Origin: Epiperipatus broadwayi
Lineage: Eukaryota > Onychophora > Udeonychophora > Euonychophora > Peripatidae
DNA: 64,000 bases
Direction: 5' to 3'
Assembly: GCA_028023455.1 (NCBI GenBank)
Contig: JAQFVV010012530.1
Span: 496,001-560,000, forward strand
Under the pieces are notes generated by a model that saw only the letters and a list, made by a program, of their open reading frames with translations, was not told the DNA's origin and searched no databases. The position numbers were made by a program, and so were the translations under genes. This document shows positions 11,433 through 23,513 of this stretch, one piece after another; the first letter of the stretch is position 1; the number at the start of each line of letters is the position of its first letter.

Positions 11433-12369
11433 CACCTGGGTCTCTTTTTATGCGGACTTATTTAACATGATTTTGAAGTTACGTGATTCGTGTTTGACCG
11501 GAAGTCGAACTCCGATAATGCGCTATTACTTTAAATAATAAATTTTGAGCACTTACGTTATATTGAAAGTAATAGTACATTATTGGAATTCGACTTTCAT
11601 CTCAGTAATTTCAATATTTTCAGTGCTTTATAATAGTAAGATTTTATGCCATAATGAAATTAAAATCATGATTTCCACATTTTATGTATACACATATTAA
11701 ATTTTACAAGATTGTAATGTGAATTTGTTCAAACATTGTGTGTGTTAATTTTGCATTTTAAATCACATTCTGTTTTTGCTTTTTAAAAAAGAACATAATC
11801 AATTATTATTTTCTTATTAATGACACTAATCATTAACGTGCTCTTAAATTCCAATGAGAGCTAAATGGTTGTATGTCTGGATATCGAGAGCTTCATAAAC
11901 AATTAATAAAATCATTGTCTCAAAGATTAATTACTAATTACGTTGTCACCAGAAAACCATTGACACAGCGTGAGTGTGAAGTTGATGCTAGTTGTTTGCA
12001 AACGAACATGTTTTTTGGCAAATAGCTATAATAATTAAAACGTGTATAAAAAAATGTAAATTACTGTACTGTAAATTATGCATAAAAATATATTATTTTG
12101 AATAAAATTAATTATTATAGTTAAAAAAAGTTTGTCTTGTATCAATTTTTTTCAAATTTGAAATTTTTTATTAGTCATATTTTATTTTCTTATATTTTTT
12201 TTGCGCAAATTTTAAAGTAATTTTACGTTGGTGCTTTGCTTTTACATGAATTTTGAAAAATCACAGACTGCATCCCCCCTTTTTCAATGTAAGTTACGTC
12301 TATTTTTGCGCGATTTTATTTGCGCGTTTTCTGAGGAACCTATCTATCGCGTAAAACGAAACCCAGGGG
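11433..12369 (-). mobile_element. pogo/Tigger-like (Tc1/mariner) non-autonomous element, copy 1
   Basis: 937 bp bounded by CACCTGGGTCTC at the left and the complement of CCCCTGGGTTTC at the right, flanked by TA on both sides (11,431-11,432 and 12,370-12,371). Its reverse complement aligns with the element at 45,760-46,734: both have TAGATAGGTTCC near the end, then CAGAAAAC, a long AT-rich interior and AGCAAAGCA. TA duplication and the ACGCGATAGATAGGTTCC-style end resemble Tigger/pogo elements. No transposase ORF. Confidence 0.75.
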
Positions 12370-12439
12370 TATGTGTATATTTTAATTAAAATGTTGGAAT
12401 TTAAAAACTAAAAGATGGGGGGGGGATACTTTTGAAATC

Positions 12440-12513
12440 ATTAATAAGCTGAAATGATCTTTATCTACAGTCAGATATTAATAAGCTGAAATGATCTTTA
12501 TCTGCAGTCAGAT
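12440..12513 (+). repeat. 37 bp tandem duplication
   Basis: Two adjacent copies (12,440-12,476 and 12,477-12,513) differ at one base (CTACAG against CTGCAG). Confidence 0.9.
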
Positions 12514-12651
12514 TATTTTCACTAATTAGAACTAAAATTTAATTAAAATTATGAGGAATCTTTTTGATAGTTCATTTGCAAATCTTTACAAATATCTAAA
12601 AAGGTAAATTTAAATCAAGAGAAATCACATTCTTGGGGGAATTAGAAAATG

Positions 12652-12686
12652 TATAAAAGAGCCCATAGAACAAAAGAAGTCAGTTA
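12652..12686 (+). promoter_or_regulatory. Candidate TATA box plus initiator
   Basis: TATAAAAG at 12,652-12,659 is followed 28 bases later by TCAGTTA at 12,680, a spacing typical of an arthropod-type TATA/Inr core promoter. Given the downstream gypsy remnant, it may be retroelement-derived. Such motifs also occur by chance in AT-rich DNA. Confidence 0.35.
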
Positions 12687-13559
12687 ATTAGTAGATTCTT
12701 TCAGAACATCTTTTAAGTAAATTTTTCAGAGAAGAGATTCAAGATCTCTAAAATTTAAGAAGTTAACAAAAGTTCAGCATTATGAAGTTGGAGTCTAGTG
12801 CCTTTCTCCTTTCCTGACTGTCTGCTGTTGGCATGTTCCATCCATCTGACCAGCTGCACAAGATGACCGTCTGACTGCTATGCTGTACCTGTCTGATATG
12901 CTGTGCTTTTCTGAGGTAACCTCACTTAATGAGCTGCCTTTAATTTAAAATGCTTCTTGTAATTACTAATAAGATGTAGTTGAACCTTTGTATTTTAATT
13001 CACATATTAATTTATAAGTTTATTTTAAGTATGCTCATAAACTCTCTCTCTGTAATCCCTTACTAGTATAATGTAATTCTACCTATGCCCTTTCATGCTT
13101 ATTTATGTTATATAGCTTTGTGCAGCACCATTAAATATGCAACTTATTTTGTTTTACGTATATATAATTTACTTTCTTTAATGTGCCAATACTAACAAAA
13201 CTCGTGATTCTGAAAAAAAAAGAATAATTGTTTAATTTGGAAAGAAGTGGGGGGTTTCATTTAAAATCTATCAATGGAAGTTTTGCTTACTTTAAATAAA
13301 AATCGCTCACTAGTTTGGTTTCATTTTAAATTCTTGAAGACTTGTTAAAATCTTTTACTGTAGATGAAGGATTACCTCACTGAAAGATAAAACTAGCATT
13401 ATGCAATTTCCAGCACACCCCATACAATTTACATTGGAAAATTGAAGGATGATGAAAAGTGAAAACTACCAAGAGTGAACGGAAATTAGAATTAACAACC
13501 AACAAATAGGTCATGCATTTCATGATGGCTGGACTATTGTATGACATAAGCCTGGGATC

Positions 13560-16360
13560 TGGTTTTCTAACTCAGAACCAGGGTGTTATTGTTGACTTCC
13601 GGTGAAAGCAGTGCAGAATTCGTGATGAGCACATCACATTTAAAACTACCCCACAACTGATAGTCAAAAGGACAAGCTGCCTAATTTAACTAACTTATAG
13701 ACCCAATGCAAATCAATGCCAGGATTGTATGAATCCGCTATTATTAAACAAAGGGATCAGCAAAGGAGGCAGAGAATCATGGAAGAATTTGCTTCAGTAT
13801 TCTCCAATACCCCTGGCCAAATTAGGGGTTATACTCACTAAATAAGAGTCAGGGAAGAAAAAGGTGAAAACTTATCTGATCCCCTTTCAATATAAGGATG
13901 AAGTTAAAAAAACAAATTCCAATAGATGAGGGACTGGGTAATATCAAACAAGGTCCATAACCATACAACAATCTTCTAATCATGGTCAAGAAGAAAAGTG
14001 GGTCATGGTCAAGAAGAAAAATGGGGACCTGCGGCTATGCCTGGATGTGCATCATCTAAACAGCATGGCTATCCCAGAGAGAGACATTCCTTCTACTATC
14101 CAAGAAATTTTTGTTCAACTGGTCAGAAAAATGATATTTACCACCTTGGACCTTGCTGCCAGTTATTGGCAGATGAATCTTGATCCCATAATTGAAAATA
14201 TACCTTTTTGGTATAATAGACAAACCCATGTTTTGTAGAGGGTCCCATTTTGACTCATTAATAGTGGTGCAGGGCTTATGCGGTTTAAAAAAAGTGCTGT
14301 CAGAAGAGCCACAGCAACAAATGGTTTGCTGTGTCAATATTGTTATCACTTCAAGAAACTTGTCTGAACATCTACAATGCTTGGATAAATTTTTCCAGGA
14401 ATGTACATGAGAAAATATTACCATCAACCTTGAAAAAAGTAGATTTGCGATCACTAAAATATCTTTTTTGGGTCATGTTATCAATGCACAAGGAATTAAG
14501 GTGCATCTGGGCAAAATCAAAGCCATTGAGCACTTTCTGAAACCCATTAACCATAAGTAGGTCTGATCTTCCCTCAGACTCTGCAATTTCTATCATAAAT
14601 TCTATCCAGACTTTGCTAGTGACACTGCTCACCTTGTCAATCTATCAAAAAAGGATAGAAAGTGAGAGTGGCCCCATATTCCTGATCAACAGCTCCAATC
14701 GATCAACACAAATTTTTTTGCATACAGTCATGCTTCATCATCCTGACTTCACTTAGCCATTTTATCTGCAAACGGACAGCAGCAAAAGGGGTCTGGGATT
14801 CTATTCCAAATAGGCAACACTGGAGAACACTGGGTATTATATTTCAGTAGCTGGACACTAAAAGTGGCAGAAAGTTCATTACATGACTACTGAGTAAGAG
14901 ACAGTTGCCATTGTCTGGCCATGCCAGAAATTCAAGCAATTCTTGCTAGGTTCAGATGTGATCATCATAATTGATCCACAAATGCTTGAATTTTTTTAAA
15001 TAAAAGTTTTCTCACCAATGACTGACTGATCCAATGGAGCTTGATCCTCCAACAATTTCAGTATACTGCCATGATCAGGAAAACATTGTGTCTGATATTT
15101 TAAACCACCACCCAGTACCTATGAATATACAAAATTCTGAGCTAACAGACCAAGCTGTGAAAATCATGATGACTAACAGAAACATAGCCTTAGAATCAAA
15201 ATTAAATAACATAATGGAATGGCAGGAAAAGGAACCACAGTACAATCAGATTATAAAAAAATTAAAAACTACATCAATGTAATGTCAACACCAAGTGATA
15301 CCAACAATATACGCTGAAGGAAGGGATTCTACAAATAAAAACCAAGGATCCAAGATAGTCTCTGGAAGAAATTAGGACCCAGTGTGTTAAGAAGCCAAAT
15401 CATCAAACATGGGCATAAGGCATTGGGACACTACAGACCCTGAAAAACAGAGGAGGCAGTGAGGCACCAGTTCTACTGGCCCAGAATGTATTTTCAAATC
15501 CTGCAAGTTTTATGGAAATTCCCCATTTGCACTCAACACAAACTGCCAAACAAATCATGTGCAGGGATCATTAATCCTATCCTTGGGTCACATCCAAATG
15601 AGTTGGTAGCAATAGACCATTATGACTCCTTACCAAAATTTTGGCAGTTCCAATATTTACTTGTCACATGTGATGTTTTCTCATAATATGTCTGAGCCTA
15701 ACCTGTCAGGGCAGCTGATTCAAGAGGAACAATACGTGACCTTTAAGAATGACAGTTCCCAGAAGTGGGAAAGCCTGGCACCACTTCTCATGGCTCACCT
15801 ATCACCTCCAAGGAATGGAAGAACTGGGTTGAAAAACAGGGGCTAAGCCATCAATTTGTGTCCATTGGAAACCCGCAGTCCAACCCATGTGAAAGAGTTA
15901 TGACGGAGATAAACAGACTATTTCGCACATACACATCTACCAATCACAGGGGATGGGTAAACAGAACTGAGGAGATTGTGAACTATATTAATAATTCTGT
16001 AGGGTTTACTCCAAGAAGGCTCTACCAAGAAAATCCATGTGCAAACCTCTTCAAAATATCATTGCATATGGAGGAAAGTCAAGTCAATCCAGAAAATACC
16101 AGGAAGCTTTATGAATATGATTAGCGTGCATGACAACAATTTGTAAAGGGATGGGACCTATCTGGTGCCATCAATATTGGAGAGAAAAAGTCTGACTGTG
16201 GGCACCCACCCAGAATTACTGGCCAGAAGGAATTTAAGAAGTTTCTTCCCATTATATGGGAATAATTCCTTCATATTAGAGGATGAACAAGGGATTAATA
16301 GGAACTTACAATGTGAGGCAATTAAAACCTTATGCACCTCCAGACCCCGGAAAATATAAC
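13560..16360 (+). pseudogene. Decayed Ty3/gypsy-type retrotransposon pol
   Basis: Fragments in the order RT, RNase H, integrase match a Ty3/gypsy pol, spread over several frames with stops. A region reading EEFASVFSNTPG (about 13,780) precedes RT. RT blocks include RLCLDVHHLN and FTTLDLAASYWQMNLD (14,005-14,200), then LGHVINAQGIKV (about 14,470). RNase H-like text lies around 14,700-14,950. The integrase region covers about 15,380-16,124: a zinc-binding-like start with HYRP and QFYWPRM, a core Asp in VAIDHYDS, and the catalytic-Glu region NPCERVMTEINRLF. A C-terminal reading continues to about 16,359. No intact ORF longer than 119 codons, so the copy is dead. Confidence 0.8.
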
Positions 16361-16692
16361 TAAGTAAAAGCCATTGATAAACAAAGCCAAAAACAATGAA
16401 AAATGCAAATGGACATTCTCATGTTATGAACCAAGGTACCAAAGAATTTACTTAAATAATAATTAAAAAAAAATAATAATGATAATAAATAAATAATAAT
16501 AAGTGGCAAAAAAAAGATTTATTTTTTCCATACTAGAAACTCCATCTAAACGATGAGGCAGTTTTTCAATAGGGAGCAAAGTTCCATGCTCATTTATTAA
16601 GGTTGTTTTTCTGACCAAAATTATAGTAGACTCGAACTAAGGTAATTTTTTTAATTGATTTGTTTTGTTAATGATCACTTTAAGTGGGGAAG

Positions 16693-16822
16693 TATCTAAT
16701 CACATCGAGCTTTATGCTTCACCAGCCATACTAACCTCCTGTTGAGCCTACAATTTCAACCTCACCACAGATATATGCCATTTCAACTATATACTATACT
16801 ATAATAATTAAAGAAAAGCTAT
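16693..16822 (+). repeat. Candidate 3' LTR segment of the gypsy-like element
   Basis: Partner of 11,178-11,309, beginning TATCTAATCACATC directly after the purine run AAGTGGGGAAG. The similarity and position downstream of integrase support an LTR. Confidence 0.5.
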
Positions 16823-17065
16823 GTGTAGAAATAGTTTTTAAAAACACATACCAAAACATTATGTACACACAGATGATACTTACCAGCATAATACACAAGA
16901 TATATATTTTTTAAAATAAAAAAAATGGTATACGAAATATACATGTACTTATATGAAATATACACATATGCAAATGATGTCACTTTTGATACTTAATTCA
17001 ATCAATTTCAAAAAAATGTGTAGAAATAGTTTTTAAAAACCAAACATTACATACACACAGATGGT
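16821..17065 (+). repeat. ~50 bp direct repeat pair
   Basis: Copies at 16,821-16,876 and 17,016-17,065 share ATGTGTAGAAATAGTTTTTA and ACACACAGATG. They lie just beyond the 3' LTR candidate. Confidence 0.75.
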
Positions 17066-18753
17066 AGTTCCTAGCTCATAATCGCAATTTTGAATTGTCT
17101 TCTTGCAGAAACAAGATGGAGATTTTTTTCATTGGAAATTCCTCTTTCCCAACTCCCCATTGAAATGTTTATAGAGCACCTGATTGTGCAGTACATGGTG
17201 TAAATGGAATTTTGCCATGCAATGTAAGTTTTCAAATCAACAAATGGCAATGTGTTTTTTTAATTAAAGAGAAAGAACAATAACAACATATCAAAAAAAA
17301 GTGTAGAACCAAGTCAACACAGTAATTCAATAAATAAATCAAAAAAAGTAAGTATAAATTGCAGCACTTTGATGAGATAATTTTTAGACTGGGGGAAAAA
17401 GTGATCAAAGTGTAATCTTGCGATGATATCAAATTGAAAGAAAATCAACCCTGTTATGTATCTTAAAAAATGTGATTGATTGTTGCTCTTTTGCTTTTAT
17501 TTATATTTGTCAGTTGCAAAAACATTGACTTTTTTTTAAAAATCTGCTTGGATGGCTGTTATTTTCCCTTATTTCTAGTTGTATTATTTCTTTTTGACAA
17601 TTGACGACAGGTTTTTTTTTCACGGAGAAAATATCAACAAGGCCAAATTCTTTCTCAACAGTGGATGTTTGGTGGTAGATCCACAGACTGGGATTCACAT
17701 ACAAACAGTTCAAAGATTATGGGGTTGCTTTTTGATCTTAATTTCATTCCCTTAGTGGAAATAAATACTTTTGTTTCTTTGTTGAACAAAAAAAATTTTT
17801 TTATTAATAAAGAAAGGTAAAAAATTTATTCTCTATTGAATTTTAGATTAGAATAAAAATAATCTACCAAATTTGGTCCATCACAGTCTAGACCCATTAC
17901 TCTTTCTATTCAATGATAGCAAATTATTTTTGATATCCTTCTTCCTGAATGAAAGCTCTTACAGTTGGTATGTATTTTATATCATATTTTAATTGATATT
18001 TTATTTTATTATCATATTGCATGACTATTAAAGCTAGATGAATCATATTTATATGATTATAAACATATTATTTTATGAATGCCAGGCAAATATAAGAGGA
18101 TGCCTTGTGAGTTATCTAAAGATATTTTAAGTATTTTTTATAAATGCTTGAATATGCATATATTTTTTACATGATTATGAGATAATATATCATTATGGAT
18201 GGTATCTATTGAAATACGATAATGTGAAAATGTTGATCTCTAAATTGTATACTATAATAGATAAATAGATGCATGATAATGATGAATATTGTATTGAATC
18301 ATTTGTGCATAAAATGCTTTGAACCATGTTGAAGTGAATATTAGATATATTATGTTAGCAGAATTATTAGCATGCGGAAGTTAAAGGATACTGGTTAGGG
18401 AAAGTAGTTATTAAATGAAATCCTAGATGCTAAAGATATTAAGGAAGGAGATTATATGTGAATCATATTGTTATGTTGATAATCTAAATAGAGATAACAA
18501 AGAACTATATAGTTATTCCATGGACAGCTGCATTCTTTTCACAGTTCAGTGAGAACTCAGGTAGAAGCCATGACTGGAATTTAAGGTACATGATAAATGT
18601 GACCTTATGCACTGTAACCATGATGCTGTTTCAAACTTGTTTGAGTTATTATTGTATTCATTCATATTTTTCACTATAATTACTATCAATCACCACTGGT
18701 GTTACATAATAAATGATAAAAAGAAATTATTTCACACTCAGCTGCCTACTATA
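17066..18753. other. Non-coding stretch with one unassigned minus-strand ORF
   Basis: A minus-strand reading frame at 17,713-17,510 (67 codons, LYVNPSLWIYHQTSTVEK near its start) has a somewhat protein-like composition. It has no motif I can name and no visible exon boundaries. The rest, rich in AT and ATGATTAT-like words, shows nothing recognisable. Confidence 0.4.
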
Positions 18754-18966
18754 TATATACAATTTTAATGCACAAATCAGCGCATAACAGCAGAGCTTCT
18801 TCAAATTAAATCACAATTTATTATAAACTACTCTTTGTTACCCATGATTATGAGAGCTTGGGCATTATTTATTATGTATTATAATTTATATTAAGTTTAT
18901 AATAAATTGTGATTTAATTTGAAGCTCTGCTGTTATGCGCTGATTTGTGCATTAAAATTGTATATA
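18754..18966. mobile_element. MITE-like element with ~75 bp TIRs
   Basis: Left arm 18,754-18,829 and right arm 18,894-18,966 are inverted copies, nearly perfect apart from a 3-base indel (CTTCTTC against GAAG). Outer ends read TATATACAATTTTAATGCAC. The loop is ~64 bp with no ORF. The phrase ATAATAAATGATA occurs on both sides (18,706-18,718 and 18,964-18,976) but not at symmetric distances, so it is not clearly a target duplication. Confidence 0.8.
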
Positions 18967-19659
18967 ATAAATGATAGTTTTTTAAAAATAGTTAGAATAA
19001 TAACTAGATTGTTGAAAGTTGGAAATTTTGTGAATGCAAGAGGAGAGGAAAATTCTATCACAAATGATGTTGAATTATTTACTGTTTATAATAAAAGTAG
19101 AGAAGAAATGATTTGATATTTTTATAATTGTTTGAATGTTAGAGATCATTAAACTCAAGTATTAATGCATATTTTGAATGGATTATGAGAAAGAGTAATA
19201 AAAGCATGATATTTGAATGTTATGGTGGATATAAATTTTAAGAATGAATAAATAAAGATTATCAAGCAATACAGTTCTTTTATATAATTTAAATTTGCTA
19301 TAAGAAGAATGAATTTATAAAACAAAAAAGTTATAGGATTATATTTTTAAATATCTTAAAAGTAATTAATTTTATAAAGTGATATAATAACTATATTTTT
19401 CTTTATTTAAATTTTGCATTGAAATGATAGAACATATTCAAAATGTAAAAAGAAATGCCTTACTCTAATGTAAAAAAATGCCTAATACTTTCTTATATTA
19501 TATTATATGCTAAGTTTTAGATAAGTGATAACTTTAAATTTTATAGTATTAAGCATTACCTAATTATAGTTATTTTTAAATAACATGAAGCATAGTATTA
19601 GTTTAATAAATCCTATTTATTTATTTATTGTGATTGTCTTATTATCATAGTGACAATAG

Positions 19660-19754
19660 AATGTTATTAAAACAGGTAAAACTCCATATACGTATTGCCA
19701 CTCAATGCAAGAGTGACAATAAGTATAGAGAGTTTTGCCTGTTTTAATAATATT
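19660..19754. repeat. 95 nt near-perfect hairpin
   Basis: Arms of about 44 nt around the 7 nt loop AATGCAA (19,704-19,710). The left arm begins AATGTTATTAAAACAGG and the right arm ends CCTGTTTTAATAATATT. Only a few mismatches are seen. The size would suit a microRNA-type precursor, but a very small palindromic MITE is equally likely. Confidence 0.8.
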
Positions 19755-20011
19755 ATAAGCAAGCATAGGAAATGGTGATCATGGGATGTTTATTGGTAAT
19801 AGAATGTTATCTTAATGACAAAAATAATAATTACTATTATAATATACCATATAATTGTATTTTTCCATAGTAAATAATCAGAATGAAGGCTATTCAATGC
19901 TTATTTCATTGTTTTTCTTATGTAAATATTTTCATGTAATTAATTTTTTTATGTTATTTTATATTATAAATATTTTAAGTTTATAAATTTACTTCCTTAT
20001 TCTTTTAAAAA

Positions 20012-20094
20012 AAATCAGATATATTAACTTTTAACTGATGTTTAAAGTTTATATCTGTGCTAGAGATAATTTCTAGTTTAATAATAATCATTAT
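20012..20094 (+). repeat. Short dispersed repeat, partner at 3,219-3,299
   Basis: Reverse-complement partner of the repeat near 3.2 kb, conserved over about 80 bp. Confidence 0.7.
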
Positions 20095-20915
20095 TGTATT
20101 TATCTGAGGTGGATGGTGTTAAAGTTATGAGTTTGACAGTTAAAATGTAACAATATATTATTAAATTATAATAAAATTTGTTAACGTTTTTAATTCATAT
20201 TGTCTTGAGAGTTTGATTTGTCCCAGTGTTTTTCTTTGTATCCACACACATGATTTGCAAAGATTATTTGGAACATTATTGTTGCACATAATTAATAAAA
20301 GTATATTATCATAATTGTTATTATTACAGAAGATATAATTATTGGTGATTATAAAAATTATCCAATGCCAATTTGAAAATATTTAATGTTGCAATCGTAT
20401 TAAGAATATATTTTCTGTGAATGCCACATAATAAATAAAAGATTATATATGTTTATAAGAATTTATGATTTTACTTACACTTTATTGAAGAGTGTTAATA
20501 GTCAAATAGATGAATATATTTTTTAAGAATCGTTTAAATATTCTAGTTGTTTTGTGGGGGTAGTTAAATATACTTAAAATCCCTCATTACATTTAACTAA
20601 ATGGTATTACTTTGTTTATTATTATTGTAGGGAGATGAACCTGAGATATTAAATAATTGAAGAGTTGTATGGATTGATGATGGATAGAAATTTTGTTAAT
20701 GTTATATTTAAATGTTATAAAAGAATAGTAATTAATTTGTTTTCATAATAAATTTCATAAGTTAGGATTATTCTATGTGTGTTTTAAAAGAATATTACGA
20801 GGTAGTTTTGTTATATCAATTAAGTAGGAATAATATTCTTATGCCATTGGGAGTATATATTTTGGGACATATCCTGTGTTAAACCACTGTACCTTGCTGA
20901 ATGTCTCATATTAAG

Positions 20916-20981
20916 ACTTTCATAATTTTATTATCATTTTAATCGAACACTTTCATAATTTTATTATCATTTTAATCGAAC
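20916..20981 (+). repeat. 33 bp perfect tandem duplication
   Basis: ACTTTCATAATTTTATTATC... occurs twice in direct succession (20,916-20,948 and 20,949-20,981) with no difference visible, suggesting a recent slip event. Confidence 0.95.
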
Positions 20982-22196
20982 AATTTATTGATTGTAATTA
21001 ATGAGGTAGTAGTCATTTAAATTATTAATATAATAGATGAGCTGAGAATTTAAATTGAACCTTGATTATTTATTATTGTTATATTTTAACTTGGTTAATT
21101 TATTATATTTAATTATGAAATATTAATTTGGTTAGATATTATACATTAGAAGTTCAGTTTGAGCTAGTTATAATTGTACTTATCTTTAATAGTTACTATT
21201 TACATAATTCGATTATCGATTATGAATATTTAGCCAAAGTTAGGTGGAGAGACTTTAGGTCAGATTTACATTAAGCGATGCTTTCCACTAATATTGGGAA
21301 AAAAAGAGATCTATTTTTACTCAATACAAATTTCAAACGCACAAATTTAGACAAACATGAGGTCTCCTCAACAGGGATTCCATTGGGCACAAATGGTTCC
21401 GTGCTTATTGCAAACTAAAGTATCACGTGATATTATCTATGCTTTCTCAACCAATTAATAAAATTATAATCAATGAAAAATATTTAAATTCTTTAAATTG
21501 GTGCTTAGATTCTTCTCCAAAGATAAATTCTTAGTTAAATTTAAATCAGAGACTACTTTTAATAAATGTTTTTTTCCAGGACAAATAAATATTTACAGTA
21601 ATCTTTTAAAACATATTTTGCTTTATATGGTATTATTATTCCTGCTATGACCGTATTATTCCGGTGACATTTTAATGTGGTAATATTCAAAGTTTTCATT
21701 CATGATGTTATGGCAAACAAATCCCTGTCAAATATATATCCACAATAGCAACTTTTCACATATAAATGTATTACATCATTTGTAATTTTTTTCTCATGTG
21801 TCATAGCATAAGCTGGGAAGCGAAACCGCTAACCCGGGACAACTACTTGTAAAGCATCTGTCACTGAATTTAAAAATATTTAAGTGTTTTTTCATATTTC
21901 TCCTTTTTTCATAATGAATATATCTCACCATCATTGGAAATTAGATGTTTTTGTTTAGATTTGAAGTTTGGTATTATATGTAAAATATGACAGCAGAAAG
22001 TGCCATAGTATGCCAGGAGAGGGATTGGTTTTGATGGACAAAGTATCATAATAAAGAGGCACAACTCACATATATCCATTTTATTTAATATTCTAATGTC
22101 TTTTGTCCTTTTTTCATAATGAATCTGTCTCCATTATTTTTTTACACTTGAAGTTTCATATTACATGTGCTATGATGTATTTTTCCTTAATGCTGT
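20982..22196. other. AT-rich non-coding stretch
   Basis: No gene or repeat boundary recognised. A locally GC-richer phrase near 21,815-21,845 has no interpretation. Confidence 0.5.
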
Positions 22197-22326
22197 ATTA
22201 TTCTAAGTTTGCAATATGTTTAAAATAACACCTCCATGGGATCTGCAGACAAATTTAATCAATTAAGGTTGTCCGCACTTTCCTTGGAGGCATTACTTTA
22301 AACATATCACAAACTTAGAATAATAT
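22197..22326. repeat. Imperfect inverted repeat, ~130 bp, MITE-like
   Basis: Left end ATTATTCTAAGTTTG (22,197 on) and right end CAAACTTAGAATAAT (22,310-22,324) are complementary. The match continues inward through ATATGTTTAAA and CCTCCA with small indels, leaving a loop of about 45 bp. Confidence 0.7.
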
Positions 22327-22500
22327 ATCTTAACAGGAATAATACCAAAGTACTCTTTATATGTTTATTTTAAAAAGAATTAGCTTGCATTTTAATTATT
22401 TTCAAAGTTGTAAAGTAGGATACTTTTTATTATCGTAATAGCTGATAATTATCTAGGTAATCTTATAGAATTTATTTTACTTAATACATAGTATTTAATT

Positions 22501-22790
22501 TGATAATAAACTCATGAGAGCCTTTTTGTGTTCTGACTTGAACATTTTCAATCATGACCAATCCATTGCAGGATGGTCTCTCCCAGATTCTCCAAACCTT
22601 AGCTTCTTTTCTTAATAATCCACCAGAAAACTTCCTTACTTTATTCATCCATCTCATATGTGGACTCATTCTAGGTCTTTTACAATCTATTGGATCCAAT
22701 TTAAAACTTTCATCTATTATTATTATATCTTCTAGAAATATGTCCAGCACATATTCATTTGTCTCTTAATTCTTTCAACATCAATGATAA
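22501..22790 (-). pseudogene. Antisense fragment of an RTE-type LINE 3' end
   Basis: The minus strand reads LDPIDCKRPRMSPHMRWMNK, corresponding to WIPKDCKRPRKRPHVRWMDE at the C-terminus of the LINE at 59.9-63.0 kb, so it is a 5'-truncated copy of the same or a close family. Upstream the match with the HIVRRDDN block is degraded. Confidence 0.75.
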
Positions 22791-22880
22791 TTATCTTTCA
22801 TCCTATTTCTCTTTTGATCCTTTCTTGCTACTTCCCATATTTCATATATTGAGTAATCATATAGGGGATTTGAACTCAGA

Positions 22881-22968
22881 CTTTCAACTATCTACACTAT
22901 CTCATAACCCTGATCACACATGCTTTCTACATGTGTATCAGTGTTAGGATAGTGTGGATAGTTGAAAG
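22881..22968. repeat. 88 nt near-perfect hairpin
   Basis: The 5' arm starts CTTTCAACTATCTACACTAT and the 3' arm ends ATAGTGTGGATAGTTGAAAG, around the loop CTTTCTA (22,923-22,929). About 36 of 40 positions pair. Just left, GGATTTGAACTCAGA resembles the complement of a Pol III B box, so it may derive from a tRNA-related SINE read on the minus strand. It also has pre-microRNA dimensions. Confidence 0.8.
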
Positions 22969-23513
22969 GTGCTCGAAATTCTAGAGTTAAAATTCCTTAT
23001 ATTTGCAATTAGCCTCCAGGTATATGAAGTGCCTGTATAGATATTGAGTAATCTTAAGTTTTTATATCACTCTTCTGTCAAACATCCAATACTGAAATCC
23101 CTAAGTAATAACTTATAAAATATATATATTAAAAAACTCATTTTCAAACACATAGACATATTTTCTCTTATCTAGATGAAAAGCACTTTCCATCTGTATT
23201 AATAATCCAACCAATGTATTTATCATTGTTAACTACTTCCAATTCATGATTATCAATCTTTTTTCTTCTGAGAAAATCCATAGAACATTAGTCTTTTAAG
23301 CATTTACATTTCTTTCTTAGTTACATCTGATGTCATATTTTCTGTACCTAAACATTATTTGCAAAAATATTATCTGAAAACTTACGATTTAAATAAGCTC
23401 CATTTATTTTTATTCCCTTAGCTTCCCATTTTAATTCACATACTTTTTGTAAAATATGGGATTTACCCTGTTGTACACCCCTCTCAATGCCAATGTTAAA
23501 AAAATATTAAGAG

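Noticed and set aside
14056-14454. 132-codon minus-strand ORF
   Set aside because: Antisense to the gypsy RT region; the plus-strand reading carries the RT motifs.
18706-18976. Target duplication of the MITE at 18,754-18,966 (ATAATAAATGATA on both sides)
   Set aside because: The left copy is ~35 bp away from the TIR while the right one touches it, so the spacing is asymmetric.
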